A stretch of DNA of 64,000 nucleotides from Sceloporus undulatus (GCF_019175285.1 NC_056523.1:124948305-125012304); one strand, 5' to 3'; counted from the stretch's first letter, positions 22,063 to 50,844 are shown. Numbers and translations: made by a program. The notes: a model not told the origin generated them from the sequence alone.

Positions 22063-22544
22063 CATTCCTAACATTCAAGGGCACTCTCCAACCCTAATGT
22101 AACAGTTTTTGCTAGGTGTCCATACCCAAGTTGACAAATTGGCAAATCACAATCCAGCTGTTTTGCGCAGCAATCAAATAATCAAGCACACAGGCAACCA
22201 GCTGAAGTAGCACCCTGTCTGTCAATGCCAAGCATCCCGTTCTTCTAGAAAAAAGTCCTCATACTCGCTTTATGTTTAGCTCCCTGCTTCACATTTCTTT
22301 GGTGTGTTTTGCTTCAGCGCTGTCCTCAGAGGTGGTGTTTTATTCACAAAATACAAGGACAAAAGAAATGATGCAGGATACATCGATCAACGTATTATCA
22401 AACAAAAGAGCTCATTAGTCTAATAAAACGCTACTTCCACCTAAAGCCAATCTACAGATTTCTAGTAGATAGTGAAGCTAATGAACAGGTACCTATATAG
22501 GCTGCCCAAATCAAATATTGTAGCTGTACAGAGCTTTCTCTAGG

Positions 22545-22855
22545 CAGGGGTGGGAAATTGGAAGATTAGGGGGCCACATTAGCCCTCCACATGCAACTCC
22601 TTGTTGTACCTGCAAAAAACTTTTTGTCCTCAAATGCTAAGAGAATAGGGACATGTTTGGGGGTCTTCCTGGACACCTAGAGGCATTTTAAGGCAAAAAC
22701 TAAATAAAATATTTCAACTTTTTTGCCATTTTCCCCTGAGAAGTCCAAGGGTGCTCCAAATATAGTGGAAATTCCCTCCACATGCCCTAGGTAATTTGGG
22801 GACATTTTGGAGTATTTTTTTTAAATGCCAGGGGCCACATGCAACCCATACCCTA
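22545..22855. mobile_element. hAT-like MITE
   Basis: Ends CAGGGGTGGGAAATTGG and TTATGCCCATCCCTG form inverted repeats; interior GGGGGCCACATTAGC and CAGGGGCCACATGCAACC are likewise mirrored. No target-site duplication is obvious. Confidence 0.6.
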
Positions 22856-23929
22856 CACTTATGCCCATCCCTGCTGTAAACCATTTCATTTAGGATTCTT
22901 TCCTAACTTCTTCCTCTGTTCCTGCCAAGCACTTTGGCTATCTAAGGTGCAATTTGTTGTTGAGTCTTGTGACTCTGACACTAAGTCTGGAATCGATATT
23001 CAGGTGGCTTCAAAATTGAGAATTACACTAGCATACCTGGATTGTAGTTCCTCTACACATCAGTGGCTGAGGCCGCAGAGAATTATGTTTTGCAACCAGG
23101 AAAGGGGGCAAGTCACTGGTCCAGAAGAGAAAACACCTCTTCTTCTCTCATGACTACAAAACGACAGCCAGTTGGTGCTTGGGAGCAGCCTTTCATTGTT
23201 CCTGGGGTTGTGTAAGGAAGCAGTGAATGCCTCCTCTGCAGTGACCTTACACCTGGCTTAACTTGTAGGTGGCAAACATATGCAGGAATTCATTATTTTA
23301 TATTCTTGTTTTGAGTGCAAGGAGGGAAGTTTGTAAGAAAAGTTTCATTTTGTACTGCAAACCCAAATCCTATGTACAAGTCATGCTTTACTTGCACCTG
23401 AATGCTGTGTTTTGCAATGTGAATCTATTATTTCAAGTGAGGGAAACTATTAGATTCAAACTGCAGGAAGTAACACTCCCTACTGTTGCGTAATTGTTTC
23501 AGTACTGTCCTGCCACAAAACATGCTCTTGCCAACAGTGCCTTTTGATCACCAGACATCTTTGTACAAACAAGCTGTCCTACCCGTGTAACTTCCCACTC
23601 ATTAATTTGAAGCACTTGTGTCTCAACAATTTTAACATGTACATTTAATTAAAATGTATTTTGTGAGAGTTGTGATCTCTTTCAAAATGGGAGGAGGAAG
23701 AAATGAGAATAAAGGGCCTCAGTGCCACTTGATATCCTGATACATATGTTCCTCTTATATAAAAAGACACTGTGATGTCAAAGAAAACGGGAAGATATGT
23801 GCATATTATAAAAAGGTGGGGTGGGAACTGCTCCCAATAAAGATGGCACTTATACAGAAATTGCTCAAGGCTTAAGATTCTGGTACCAGCAGCTGGGCTC
23901 ATGATTCCTCTGATAAACCAATCAGAAAG

Positions 23930-24206
23930 TAACATTTTTAAAAATCCATTTATTATCATACTTTGCCCATAGAGACTTACTATTCAGAAAATAGAAACAT
24001 CTAATTAAAAAAGCCCACAGGCTAAAGCTGAAGCAAAATACCACCTGGGCAATTTATAAACATCCATTTTAAGTTCATACACTCATGTAGGTTTAACAGT
24101 TTTTTAAAGAGCAGATAGTAATCTGACTTCAGCAGGAGACAGCAGCTTGGTGTGCTTGGTTTCAGGTTCCGCCATGGACTAGGTGAGGAGCATCCATTAA
24201 CACAGG
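23930..24206 (-). other. DDX39A: DDX39A 3' untranslated region with poly(A) signal
   Basis: Minus-strand AATAAA lies at 23954-23949, about 250 bases after the stop codon, a plausible 3' UTR length for this gene. The exact cleavage point cannot be read from sequence. Confidence 0.55.
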
Positions 24207-40813
<16,607 letters not shown>

Positions 40814-41454
40814 GTCCTATAGGAAGACAAGACACATAGATCAGAAGCATGGAAATTAACTCAGAAATGGGTAAATAAATCATAGAATTGGAAGAGATCA
40901 CAAGAGCCATCCAGTCGAACCCCCTGCCATGCACAAAGACACAATTAAAGCACTCCGACAGATGGCCATCCAGCCCCTATTTAAATACCTCCAAAGGAGG
41001 AGACCCCCACCACACTCCAAGGCAGCACATGCCATTGCTGAACAGCTATTATGCCAGGAAGTTCTTCCTAATGTTTTGATGGAATCTCTTTTCCTGTAGT
41101 TTTCCTAGTTTCCAGAGCAGCAGAAAACAAGCTTACTCCAGCCTCAATATGACACTCCTTCAAATATCCCTAAACCTCTCCTCATAGAGCATGGCTTCCA
41201 GACCTTTCACCATTTTAGTTGTCCTCCTCTGGACATGTTCCATCTTATCTGTATCCCTCTTGAATTGTGATGCCCAGAATGGACACAGTATCCCAGGTGA
41301 GGTCTGACCAAAACATATTAGAGTGGCATTGTTACTTCCCCAATTCTAGACACTACACTCCTACTGATGCAGCTAAGATCATATTGGCTTTTTTGCTACT
41401 GCATCACCCTGCTGATACATGTTTAGTTTGTGGTCTACTATGGGGATTACTGCA

Positions 41455-41650
41455 ATACATGTTTATAGTGCTACTATTCCACTTTTACTGCTCTGGCTGT
41501 CTCCTGTTACATTCTGGGGTTTGTAGTTTAGTGAGGTTTAAGAGCTCTCTGGCTGAGAATTCTAAATGCCTCTCCCTAAAGTGCAAATCCCAGAATGCAA
41601 CAGGAGGCAGGCAGAGCAGTAAAAGTGGAATGGCAGCACTATAAGAGTAT
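41455..41650. mobile_element. Palindromic hAT-like MITE
   Basis: ATAGTGCTACTATTCCACTTT on the left is mirrored by AAAGTGGAATGGCAGCACTAT on the right, with TTCTGGGGTTTGTAG and its mirror between. Same family as 9216-9420. Confidence 0.75.
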
Positions 41651-41652
41651 AG

Positions 41653-41912
41653 TACAGTGGTACCTCGGGATACGAATTACCCAGCTTACGAATTTTTCGG
41701 GATACGAAAAAATCCCATAGGGATTTATTGTTTCGGCTTACGAAGGTTTTTTCGGGTTACGAAAAAAACCCCGGCGCTGTTTTAAATGGAGCCGCGGCGG
41801 AGCCGCGGCTTTTTCTCCATTAGCGCCTATGGCAATTCGGGTTACGAAGGTTTTTCGGGTTACGAAATTAGCCGCGGAACGAATTAATTTCGTAACCCGA
41901 GGTACCACTGTA
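41653..41912. mobile_element. Tigger-like MITE, TACAGTGGTACC family, copy 3
   Basis: Ends TACAGTGGTACCTCGGGATACG and CGTAACCCGAGGTACCACTGTA are near-perfect inverted repeats. The interior differs from copies 2 and 4 (GGAGCCGCGGCGGAGCCGCGG) and lacks the 51-base units. Confidence 0.88.
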
Positions 41913-42699
41913 CACCAATCTTCCTATGACTCCTAGATCTCTTTCATATGTACTGTTGTTAAGCCAGGTGTCAACTATCCTACAGCTGTCTATTTCATTT
42001 TTTCTGCCTAAGTGACCTTGCATTTCTCACTTCTATAATCTGTTAAGGTCATTACTGAATTCTGATTCGGTCCTCTGTGGTATCAGCTATCCCCCACCAC
42101 CACCCCAAAAAATTTGGTGTCCTTTGCAAATCTGATAAGCATACTCACCATTTCTTCATCTAAGTCTTTGATGACCATGTTGAATAAGCACTGGACTCAG
42201 GAGAAAAATGCTGTGGCACCCCACTAGTCATTTATCTCCTGAATGAAGAAGAGCCATTGGTGAGCACCCCTTGGATTCAGTCTGTTAGCCAACTACTGAT
42301 CAACCTAACAATAGCATTGTCTAGTCCACATTTTATTAGCTTTTTTGCAAGGACTCCTGGGAGGTCTTATTAAAAGCCTTACTGAAATAAAGATACACTA
42401 CATCTACAACATTCCCCTCACCAACTTGTAACTCTATCAGGAAAAAAAAAAGAATAAAATTAAGTCTGGCATGACTCTTTTTAAAGTGTTTGCAGACTGT
42501 TTCATAATCTGCTCTAGAATCTTTCCTGGTATTGATATCATGCTGAGTGGTAATTACTATATTTGGGTCCCCCCCCCCTTTTTTTTTAATGGGGTCGGGG
42601 ATAACATTTGCCCTCTTCCAGTCTGCTGGGACTTATCCAGTTCTCCAGGAACTTTCAAGGATTACTGTCAATGTTTCTACAATTACTTCTGCCAGTTCT

Positions 42700-42895
42700 T
42701 TTAATACTCTTTAAATCAATTTATTATAAATTGATTTTAAAACTCATTTAATTGTAATATATTTAATTCTTTTTAAGGGGGTATTGTAATTTTATCTATT
42801 ATACTATGTTGATGTTTTAGTGTGAGCCACTCTGATTGTCTTGCTACAGAAGAGTGGGATATAAATAAAAATTTTATTATTTATTATTTAAGTTC
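42700..42895 (+). mobile_element. LINE 3' tail fragment
   Basis: AGTGTGAGCCACTCTGATTG then AGTGGGATATAAATAAAAATT and an ATT-rich end is the 3' tail of an L2/CR1-type LINE inserted in the CR1 copy. Confidence 0.55.
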
Positions 42896-43454
42896 ATCTG
42901 GACTTTAATTCATTTAGAGTAGCCAGGTATTGCTGTGCTACCTCTTGACCTATTCTGTGCTGCATTCCCCTACTGCATCATCTCCATTTCCCCCAGGGTG
43001 ATCACTATTCTCCTTTTCAGAGAAGATCAAGGCAAAGGTGCTAAGTAGTTCTGCCTTTTATCTGTCCTGATAGCATTTCTCTATCTCCTTCACACCACAG
43101 ACCTATCATTTCCCAGTTCTTTCTTTTGCTACAGACATAACCAAAAAAGCCATTTTTATTGTTTTTAACCTCTCCAGCAAGCCTCTAGCAAGTCTCTGGG
43201 ATCATCCCTAGTATTTTACTAAGTGTACTGAAAACTGCCCTCTTAAAAGTCTGGAATGCATGTCTGACTACACCTGGCTTCTCCTTTCCACTGTATAATT
43301 CCAGGAGAACATGGTCACCCCCACCTAGAGATCCTGAACTAGAAGACCTCCAAATGCCTACAGAGAACATATTTTTGGACACAATTAAGTGAACCATGGG
43401 TACCAGTCCCATGGATACAAGGGTTGTACTGTACTTTTTTCCAACTCAAGTATA

Positions 43455-43663
43455 GTGGACTATTGATTGGTATGTACAGGGGCCCCCCATGGACACCAAA
43501 ATCCATGAATGCTCAAGTCCCATTATATACAGTGGTGTAGTAAAATAATGTCCCTACTATAAAATGGCAAAATGAAGGTTTACTTTTTTAGAATTTATAT
43601 TTTTTTCATATTTTCAAGCCATGGATACTTTATTCAGTAGATAAAAATCCATGGATATGGAGG
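43455..43663. mobile_element. Tigger/pogo-like MITE
   Basis: CCCCATGGACACCAAAATCC, GAATGCTCAAGTCCCATTAT and the end AAAATCCATGGATATGGAGG match the MITE at 21828-22062. The short piece 43394-43434 (CATGGATACAAGGGTTGTACTGTA-like) may be the end of another copy. Confidence 0.65.
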
Positions 43664-43668
43664 GGAGG

Positions 43669-43976
43669 CTGACCCTGAAGGAGCCTGAAGGGACGCCTGC
43701 TGCAGCCAGAAAGCCAACATTCCACCTGAGGCTTCACAGCCGAGGCAAGGCAAGGCAAGCCAGGGGGCGTGGCTTTGTGGGAGGACTTAAGTCTCCACCC
43801 CCCCACCCCCTCCCAACATCTGCTGACCCTGAGGGAGCCTGAAGGGGCGCCTGCTGCAGTCTGAATCGCTGACACCTCACCACCAGCAGCTGCTCCAGGC
43901 CTGATTCTGAGGCAGACTGGTTCTAGGCTTTTTTTTGGGGAATATAGACTTTTCATTGGAGGGATTTGAGACGATG
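43669..43976 (+). repeat. 154-base direct duplication in LINE 5' region
   Basis: CTGACCCTGAAGGAGCCTGA begins at 43669 and CTGACCCTGAGGGAGCCTGA at 43823, each followed by CGCCTGCTGCAG. The second unit's length is estimated. Confidence 0.6.
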
Positions 43977-45505
43977 TGTAACATCTGTCCATTGGCTGAT
44001 CTCTCTGGGGAGGGGGTTGATATTGATGTTGAAGGAGCAGTTATTCAAGTAGTGCGGGGCAATGGAAGATATGGCATTAGCAGGGCAAGAGGTCGTTACA
44101 GAGGAAGGCGTGATAGATGTGTGATACCTATTCCACCTTCCACTCGACCTGCTACCCCAAAAGATCTGGAGAGCTTGCCTAACCAGCCGCCAAACCTCTC
44201 TCTGCTCTTATGTAATGCCAGGTCAGTGAAGAATAAGTCCCAAATCATCTATGACTTATTGACAGACCGCAACGCTGACCTGGCTTGTATCACGGAGATC
44301 TGGCTTGGAGCAGACAGCTCTGTAACCTGGGCTCAGGCCCTTCCGGCTGGGTACTCCGTGAATGAGCAGGTGAGGGGAAGCGGGCGGGGAGGGGGTGTGG
44401 CCATGGTCCATAGAAACAACCTTACCTTAATCAGGATACCTATCCACGCATTAGACAATACTGAGTGCATTTACCTTAGCTTGAAGACCAGGGAGAGTCT
44501 GGGGATTCTGTTGGTTTACCGTCCACCCCGTAACCTAACAGACTCCCTAGCCGAGCTGACGCAACTAGTCTCGGAGCTGGTGTTGGAGTCGCCTAGGCTG
44601 CTGGTCCAGGCGACCTCAACATCCCCCTCGAGACTGGGTTGACCAACCTTACTGGCGCAGCTCAGGAGTTCATGCTTTGCATTACAAACATGGGCCTCTC
44701 CCAGATAGTCTCTGAGCCTACACATTGTGCAGGTCATGCCCTCAATGTGATCTTCTGCACGGAACAGGCATATCCGTGGACAGAGATAATTAGCATCTCT
44801 GCTTTGTCATGGACGGATCATTTCCTGGTTAAGGTTGGACTCAAGGCCACTTTCCCTCTCTCCAGGAGTGGAGGACCGATTAGAATGGTCCGCCCTCGAA
44901 GGCTGATGGAACCCGTCAGGTTCCAAGAAGCCCTAGAGCGTATTATGGTTGGCAGTGCTGGCGATTCTGTCGAAACTCTGGTTAATATGTGGAATAACAA
45001 CTTTACCAGAACGATTGACATGATCGCTCCCAAGTATTCTTTCCAACCCGCTCAAAATCGTAACCTTTGGTATACGGAAGATCTTAGACAAATGAAGTGG
45101 GCTGGACAACGACTAGAGCGCCAGTGGCAGAGAACTCAACTCATATCTGGATAAGACACTTCATTCGACCTTTCTTAGGTCCTATCAAGTGGCGATAGAT
45201 GCAGCTAAGAAGTCCTTCAATTTTGCATCTATCGCATCTGCAAAATCTCGTCCAGCTGAGCTGTTCAGGGTAGTGAGGAACCTAACCCAACTACCTCCTA
45301 CCCAGAACCCTTTATTAGATTCTTCTGAAACCTGCTGTGACGCTTTTAATGATCATTTTGCAGATAAAATCTCTCGGATAAGAGCTGATTTGGATGCCAA
45401 TTTGAGGACAGAGACAACTAGACAGGCATCCAGTGCCGCCACCATTACTGTTAGACTGGATCAATTTGAGTCGGTAAGTACTGAGGATGTGGACAAGCTT
45501 CTTAG

Positions 45506-45805
45506 TACAGTGGTACCTCGGGATACGAAATACCCAGGTTACGAAATTTTCGGGATACGAAAAAATCCCATAGGGAATTATTGTTTCGGGTTACGAAAAN
45601 NNNNNNNNNAACTTTTGGTGCTTTTTTCGGCTTTTTCGCACGGAATCGCGGCTTTTCCCCAACTTTTGGTGCTTTTTTCGGCTTTTTCGCACGGAATCGC
45701 GGCTTTTCCCCATTAGCGCCTATGGCAATTCGGCTTACGAAGGCTTTTCGGGTTACGAACGGTGCCACGGAACGAATTAATTTCGTAACCCGAGGCACCA
45801 CTGTA
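45506..45805. mobile_element. Tigger-like MITE, TACAGTGGTACC family, copy 4
   Basis: Same ends as copy 2, two 51-base units (starting 45610 and 45661) instead of three, and a 10-N gap at the same internal spot. It splits the endonuclease-RT linker of an L2-like LINE. Confidence 0.9.
45600..45609. other. Assembly gap of 10 N
   Basis: Gap at the same position of the MITE as the gap at 37551. Confidence 0.99.
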
Positions 45806-47571
45806 GTTTGAAAAAGACAACTTGCCCTCTCGACCTTGCCCAACCTGGCTGGCTATCCAGGGGGGAAAAATCATGGTGATGCTGAAAAACATAATTAATG
45901 CATCCCTAAGAGAAGGCTCCCTGCCTCCCTGTCTCAAGGAGGCAGTAGTTAGACCACTCTTAAAAAAGCCCTCCCTGGACCCCCTGGATAGAAATAACTA
46001 CAGACCAGTTTCACTACTACCATTTTTGAGCAAGGTAATCGAGAGAGCAGTCGCCAATCAACTACAAGCAGTCTTGGAGGAAACGGATTTTCTGGATCCA
46101 TTTCAAACCGGATTCAGGACGGGATATGGAGCTGAGACTGCCATGGTCACCTTAGTCGATGATCTCGACAGGGGAAGTGTGACCCTGCGGGTGCTCTTGG
46201 ACCTCTCAGTGGCCTTCGATACCTTTGACCACGGTATCCTTCAGGAACGCCTGAGAGAGTTGGGTATTGGAGGCACTGCATTGCAGTGGTTCCAGTCCTA
46301 CCTCTCGGGCAGGTTCCAGATGGTGTTGCTTGGGGACAGTTGTTTGGCCAAGAGGGAGCTCAAATTGGGCATCCCTCAAGGTGTGATTCTGTCCCCAATG
46401 CTGTTTAACATTTACATGAAGCCACTGGATGAGATCATCTGGAGACATGGGGCACGGTGTTATCAGTACGCTGATGACACCCAAATATACTTCTCTATGT
46501 CTCGGACTGAAGCAGTGACTAAGGATGGCATCTTTCCTCTGAATGCCTGTCTTGGGGCGGCAATGGACTGGATGAGGGAAAACCGACTCAAACTGAATCC
46601 AGGTAAGATGGAGGTACTCGCTATAGGAACCCCGAATCCAGGTATGCAATTATGTCAGCCAGTTCTGGATGGGGTCACACTTCCCCTGAAAGACTCTGTC
46701 CGCAGCTTGGGGGTGCTCCTTGACTCGTCGCTCCAACTGACAGCTCAGGTGGATACGACAGTAAGGAGCGCCTGTTATCAGCTTTGTCTGATATGCCAAC
46801 TGTGCCCCTTCCTGGAGCCAAGGGACTTGGAAACAGTAGTACACGCACTGGTAACCTCTCGACTGGACTTCTGTAATGCGCTCTACTTGGGGCTACCCTT
46901 GTGCCAAGTTCGGAAACTTCAGTTGGTACAAAATATGGCAGCCAGATTGATCATGGGAGCTTCTAGGAATGGCCATATAACACCGGTCTTGAAGTCCCTG
47001 CACTGGCTGCTTATTAGTTTCCAGGCAAAGTACAAGGTGTTGGTGATTACCTTTAAAGCCCTATATGGCTTGGGCCCAGAGTACTTGAGGGAACGCCTTC
47101 TTCCCTATTGTCTGCCCCACACACTAAGGTCCTCTGGAAGAAATCTACTACAGCCAAAAAAATCTAGGCTAAAATCAGTTTCCCAGAGGGCCTTTTCTAC
47201 TACTGCTCCTAAACTATGGAACGACCTGCCAGAGGAGATCCGTCACATTTCCACTCTGACAGCTTTTAAGAAAGCACTTAAGACGGATCTCTTCCGGCAG
47301 GCCTTTCCAACTTAGTTACTCTCCCCAGATATAGAGATATTTGTCCCCTCATCTGTCTATTCTTCACCGCCTATCTTTCTGCCTTTTTTAAAATGCTTTT
47401 AATGTTTTAAATGTTTTTTATACTATTATTGTTTAATTCTGTTTTAGTACTGGGTATGGGGGGGCAGTAGGTCTAGGGTTTTATTTTTAACTCTATTGTA
47501 ATTGATGTACGTATTTTATTGTTGTAACCCGCCCAGATTCTTCGTGATTGGGCGGGCTATAAATAAATCTT

Positions 47572-47573
47572 CA

Positions 47574-47616
<43 letters not shown>
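47572..47616 (+). repeat. (ATT)n microsatellite
   Basis: About 15 ATT units at the 3' end of the L2-like LINE. Confidence 0.95.
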
Positions 47617-47619
47617 TCC

Positions 47620-49095
47620 CTGGTTATAGGTAGCATAATAACTACTCCACATGTAGTAGTGTGCATCTCTTTAGCTACATATATACTGACCAGGAGGCAA
47701 ATTATACACCTTGCCAGGGACTCTTCCACATGTACATATAACATACACAACCCCACAGCTCAGATGTTCATATTCCTATCAGAGAAGATGATATACAAAA
47801 CAGCCAAAAAGAAATGCAAAGGTTGCTAAGAATGGTGTGAGCCTTTCTCTAATCCCTTGTTAAAGACTCTTTCCTTGATCACAACAGGAGACTTGTTCAT
47901 TTAATTTTTTAAAAAAATCATACCTTTCACAAAGTCCCAGCCTAAGGTGGTTTACAACAAACCTAAACTAAACAATAAAATAACAGTACTGTAATAAGTT
48001 TCAAACTTTAAACTCATCCTTGTAACAACGGCTGGAAACACCTCTCTTTTCCCACATTTTGCCCATCTACATGGAACTTCAAAGAAAACTGTACAGCCAT
48101 TTGATCTTACAAAGTCTCCTTTTAAGTCTACATGTACACAGCTCTAGGATAACATCACTGTATTTACTTTTCTGTCCATTTTAGAAAGGTTTCTCTCATG
48201 TACACTGCAAATTGATTTAAGCAGCATAATTTCACCTTTCCAGAAAAGAGAAAGTAACCTTTGAAACTTTATAAACTTTTTGTTTGTGTATCAGTTAATT
48301 CCACCAAAAGTGTGACTAACTGGTTTTCTAAAGTATGCCTTTCATCCTCTTTCAGAAGTGGTTCCTGCAAGGTTGCCCTTTCATTAGGCATTAAATTAGC
48401 TGCATTATTAAACATTTCAATGACTGCTTCCCAGTTTCAAACCTCTCTTCCACAAGACAAGTCAGCAAGACACTTGGTGGCTGGGCATAAACAGAGGGGT
48501 GGAGGGTCACAGAACAGGCAACACTGTCGTAAAAGATGCATAAACCAGAAAGCAAATTTACTGTTTCCTTACAATTACAGTACGTTTCTAAACTAACAAA
48601 GCCCTATCAACACATACAGGTCTAGAGCTTATTAAATACAGATCAGTTGACAGCTGCACAGCAAACAGAGTTAAGCTCAACATTTGAAAGCATTCCCTTT
48701 GAAGGCTAATTTCCAATTTATACATCATGGAAGCTCCCCAGATGTCGGTGGACTGCAACTCCCATCAGCCCTTGCCAGGATAGTTAATGGTGCAGGCTTC
48801 TGGGAGCTGTCCATCAACGTCTGGAAGATTATGCTCTATGAAGATAGAACATCTCCAGAGTTTACCACTGCCCACAAGCAAAGCCCTCACAGTGGATTAC
48901 AAAGAAATCAGCCTTTAGTGTGTTTCCTTTTTAAATTGTGTTTTAACATGTTGTACCCTGCCTTGATCCTTGAGAAGAGTCAGGAAAGAAATACAACTAT
49001 TATTATTACTATTACTCCAAACCTTTGATGGTACGTGATATGTTTTTTTTCCTGGGGGGGGGGCTGGCTTTAGGTAAAAATGTTGTTGATGTGTG
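47620..49095. other. DDX39A intron 1, mostly unrecognised
   Basis: A LINE-tail-like stretch on the minus strand lies at about 47910-48000 (CCTAAGGTGGTTTACAAC) and one on the plus strand at about 48895-49017 (ACCCTGCCTTGATCC ... ATTATTATTACT). Short MITE-like text at 48735-48800 (CTCCCCAGATGTCGGTGG, CTGCAACTCCCATCAGCCC). No gene. Confidence 0.45.
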
Positions 49096-49597
49096 AAGTT
49101 GAAGGCTTTCACGGCTGGCAGCCATAGTTTTTTGTGGGTTTTGGGGGGATATGTGGCCATTTTCTAGAAGAATTTGTTTCTCGTGTTTTGCCAGCATCTG
49201 TGTCTGGCATCTTCAGAGAATGCTTGCCTAGAAGAGAATGGTCTGTGTGTGTGTGTGTATACATACACACATACTGTGTGACCCTTAGTTTGGGAGGAAG
49301 TGGTTTTACACGTTAATGGTGTAGTTACAACATTCAAACTAACTCCACCACTAACATGTAAACCACTTCTTTCCAAAGAAGGGTCCCACAGTATTTGGGT
49401 ATTATATATATACACACACATATATATATGCTTATGTATCTCCCACTCTCTTTCTTCCAGGCAAGCATTCTCTGGAAATGCCAGCCACAGATGCTGGTGA
49501 AACATCAGGAATAAACTCTTCCAGAACACAGCCACATAGCCCAAAACCCCAACAAAAAACTATGGATGCCAGCCATGAAAGTGTTAAGCTTTCAACC
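49096..49597. mobile_element. Foldback repeat with two hammerhead-like cores
   Basis: The left arm GTTGAAGGCTTTCACGGC ... CATAGTTTTTTGTGGG is mirrored by the right arm CAAAAAACTATGGATGCC ... GCCATGAAAGTG. Inner arms AAGTGGTTTTACACGTTAAT and AACATGTAAACCACTTC are mirrored too, so the whole 0.5 kb is a long inverted repeat. Each arm has a CTGAAGA-like / GAAAC-like ribozyme core (49216-49181 on minus; 49472-49506 on plus), both decayed. Class uncertain; Penelope-like retroelement ends are one possibility. Confidence 0.6.
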
Positions 49598-49999
49598 CAC
49601 AGAAAACTGTTTTGTTCTTGTTTGCCTTTGTGCCATTTCTGGCTTACGGCAGCCCTATTCTAGGGTTTTACTTGGCAAGATCTGCCCAGAGGAGGTTTTG
49701 CCATGGCTTTCCCTTGAGGAGGCTGAGAGCATGTGGGGGGCTTCATGGCCAAACTGGGAATCTATATATATGTACGTATATATATTGCCAACGACTCTCA
49801 AAGAACCTGGCCAGAGGACTGGCCAACCCCGCCGTGAGACTCTGGAAAGGGCTTTGTGTGTGTTGGGGCTGGTCTATTTTAAGTCTGCATGCCTTGTGTA
49901 TTGTTTAGGCGTTTTATGTATTGATTGTGTAAAGTTCTGAAGTCATTTTCGTTTGCAAAGGAACCTTCCAGCTAAGAAGGAACCAGAAGCCCCGCAACT

Positions 50000-50600
50000 T
50001 GGGCCCAGAGCCCTGGGGCTTTCCTGAGCGCCGTCGCCGAGCCAGAGCCACTAGGCGCCGCTTGGAGGGCGGCTTCCCCCGGGGGCAACGCAAGACAACA
50101 CTCACAACGCAACGCAACACACGGAGAGGGCGGCCAGAGGTCCCTCGCACCGCAAAGGAGGGCGAGGCGCCGCCAAATGCGGGACACTCGAGGGAAATGG
50201 ACCAAAGCAGAGCCGAAAACACTCCTGTCAACTCCTGCTCAAAATGGAGGGCGTCCTGGAGCCCCTCCGGGAGCCACGAGGCGATAACCCCACTTACCGC
50301 TCGGGCTCCTCTTCCCTTCCCTCGCTTGTATGCGGCTGAGCGAGCGCGCTTCGACTGAGGCGGTCCAGGAAGCGTCCTCGGTCCCCATTGGCCGCCGCCG
50401 AGGAGAGCCCCCCTCCCTCCTAAAGGCAGCGAAGGATTCGCCCCAAGAGACGCCAATAAAAGCTCTCCGTCCCCTGATTGGTTTAGGAGTGAGATTGCAT
50501 AGACGCCCTACTTCCGGTTTTTAGGCAGCCCCAGGCTTTGCGAGGGAGGAACCTTGTAGAAAATGGCGGCGGGGGGCGGAGTCAGATTCCTGGAGGGAGG
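50000..50600 (-). promoter_or_regulatory. DDX39A: CpG-rich probable promoter of DDX39A
   Basis: This block is dense in CG dinucleotides, unlike the AT-rich surroundings, and has no recognisable repeat. In minus orientation there are CCAAT boxes at about 50386-50390 (ATTGG on +) and 50476-50481 (GATTGG on +), upstream of the inferred first exon. Frames open across it are composition effects. A divergent gene could share it, but I found no + strand exon here. Confidence 0.6.
50298..50370 (-). other. DDX39A: Probable non-coding first exon of DDX39A
   Basis: The coding exon 40606-40816 has an acceptor only three bases before ATG, so a 5' exon must exist upstream. A minus-strand donor GCG|GTAAGTG at 50298/50297 lies inside the only CpG-rich block with CCAAT boxes. 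The transcription start is inferred to be a few tens of bases above 50340; its exact place is not visible. Confidence 0.55.
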
Positions 50601-50749
50601 GAGTGTTGCCAATGGGGTGACTTTCACACGAAAATGGGGATTTTTAAACGCTTTTGGTGTGATTTTGGCGTCTGGCTCTATTTCAGTGCAGATTTGGTGA
50701 CTTTCGTCCATTTCAGCTCCAGCCTCTTTTGGAGTGTCACACACTAACA

Positions 50750-50806
50750 GTTTTCAGCCAATCAGAGAGAGGACTGGAGAGTGGTCGCCGCCCCCGCCCT
50801 CAGAAA

Positions 50807-50844
<38 letters not shown>

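Larger units (their letters stand above)
20691..23929. other. Intergenic region between ADGRE5 and DDX39A
   Basis: About 3 kb between the two convergent 3' ends. It holds a Tigger MITE (21828-22062), a hAT MITE (22545-22855) and an unclassified repeat bit at 21110-21165 (AAGTGCTACAAGATACTTTAG). No gene seen. Confidence 0.5.
40878..43440 (-). mobile_element. CR1 LINE 3' region with nested insertions
   Basis: On the plus strand it starts AATCATAGAATTGGAAGAGATC, GAGCCATCCAGTCGAACCCC, the reversed CR1 3' end. It continues with typical CR1 3' UTR phrases (CTGGACATGTTCCATCTTATC; GAATGGACACAGTATCCCAGG) to about 43.4 kb. Within it are a palindromic MITE (41455-41650), a Tigger MITE (41653-41912) and a LINE tail (about 42700-42895). 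No intact reading frame remains. Confidence 0.82.
43664..47620 (+). mobile_element. Near full-length L2-like LINE
   Basis: A 5' region with a 154-base direct duplication leads to an endonuclease frame (43935-44642: LSLLLCNARSVKNKSQ, ADLACITEIWLG, ILLVYRPPRN). One base lost near 44605 moves it to the next frame (44639-45154, where GDLNIPLETG-type sequence resumes), and a second shift lies at about 45155-45185. A Tigger MITE interrupts the linker at 45506-45805. The RT frame 45822-47315 is open for 497 codons with NNYRPVSLLPFLSKVIERAV, motif A LSVAFDTFDHGIL, motif B GIPQGVILSPMLFNIYM and motif C YADDTQIY (46467-46490). It ends GGGCTATAAATAAATCTTC and an ATT repeat. Clade assignment (L2 rather than other Jockey-group) is from motif memory. 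Confidence 0.88.

Noticed and set aside
49914-50524. Arg/Ala/Pro-rich frames of up to 180 codons
   Set aside because: They cross the CpG-rich promoter block; composition explains the absence of stops and no protein family is visible.
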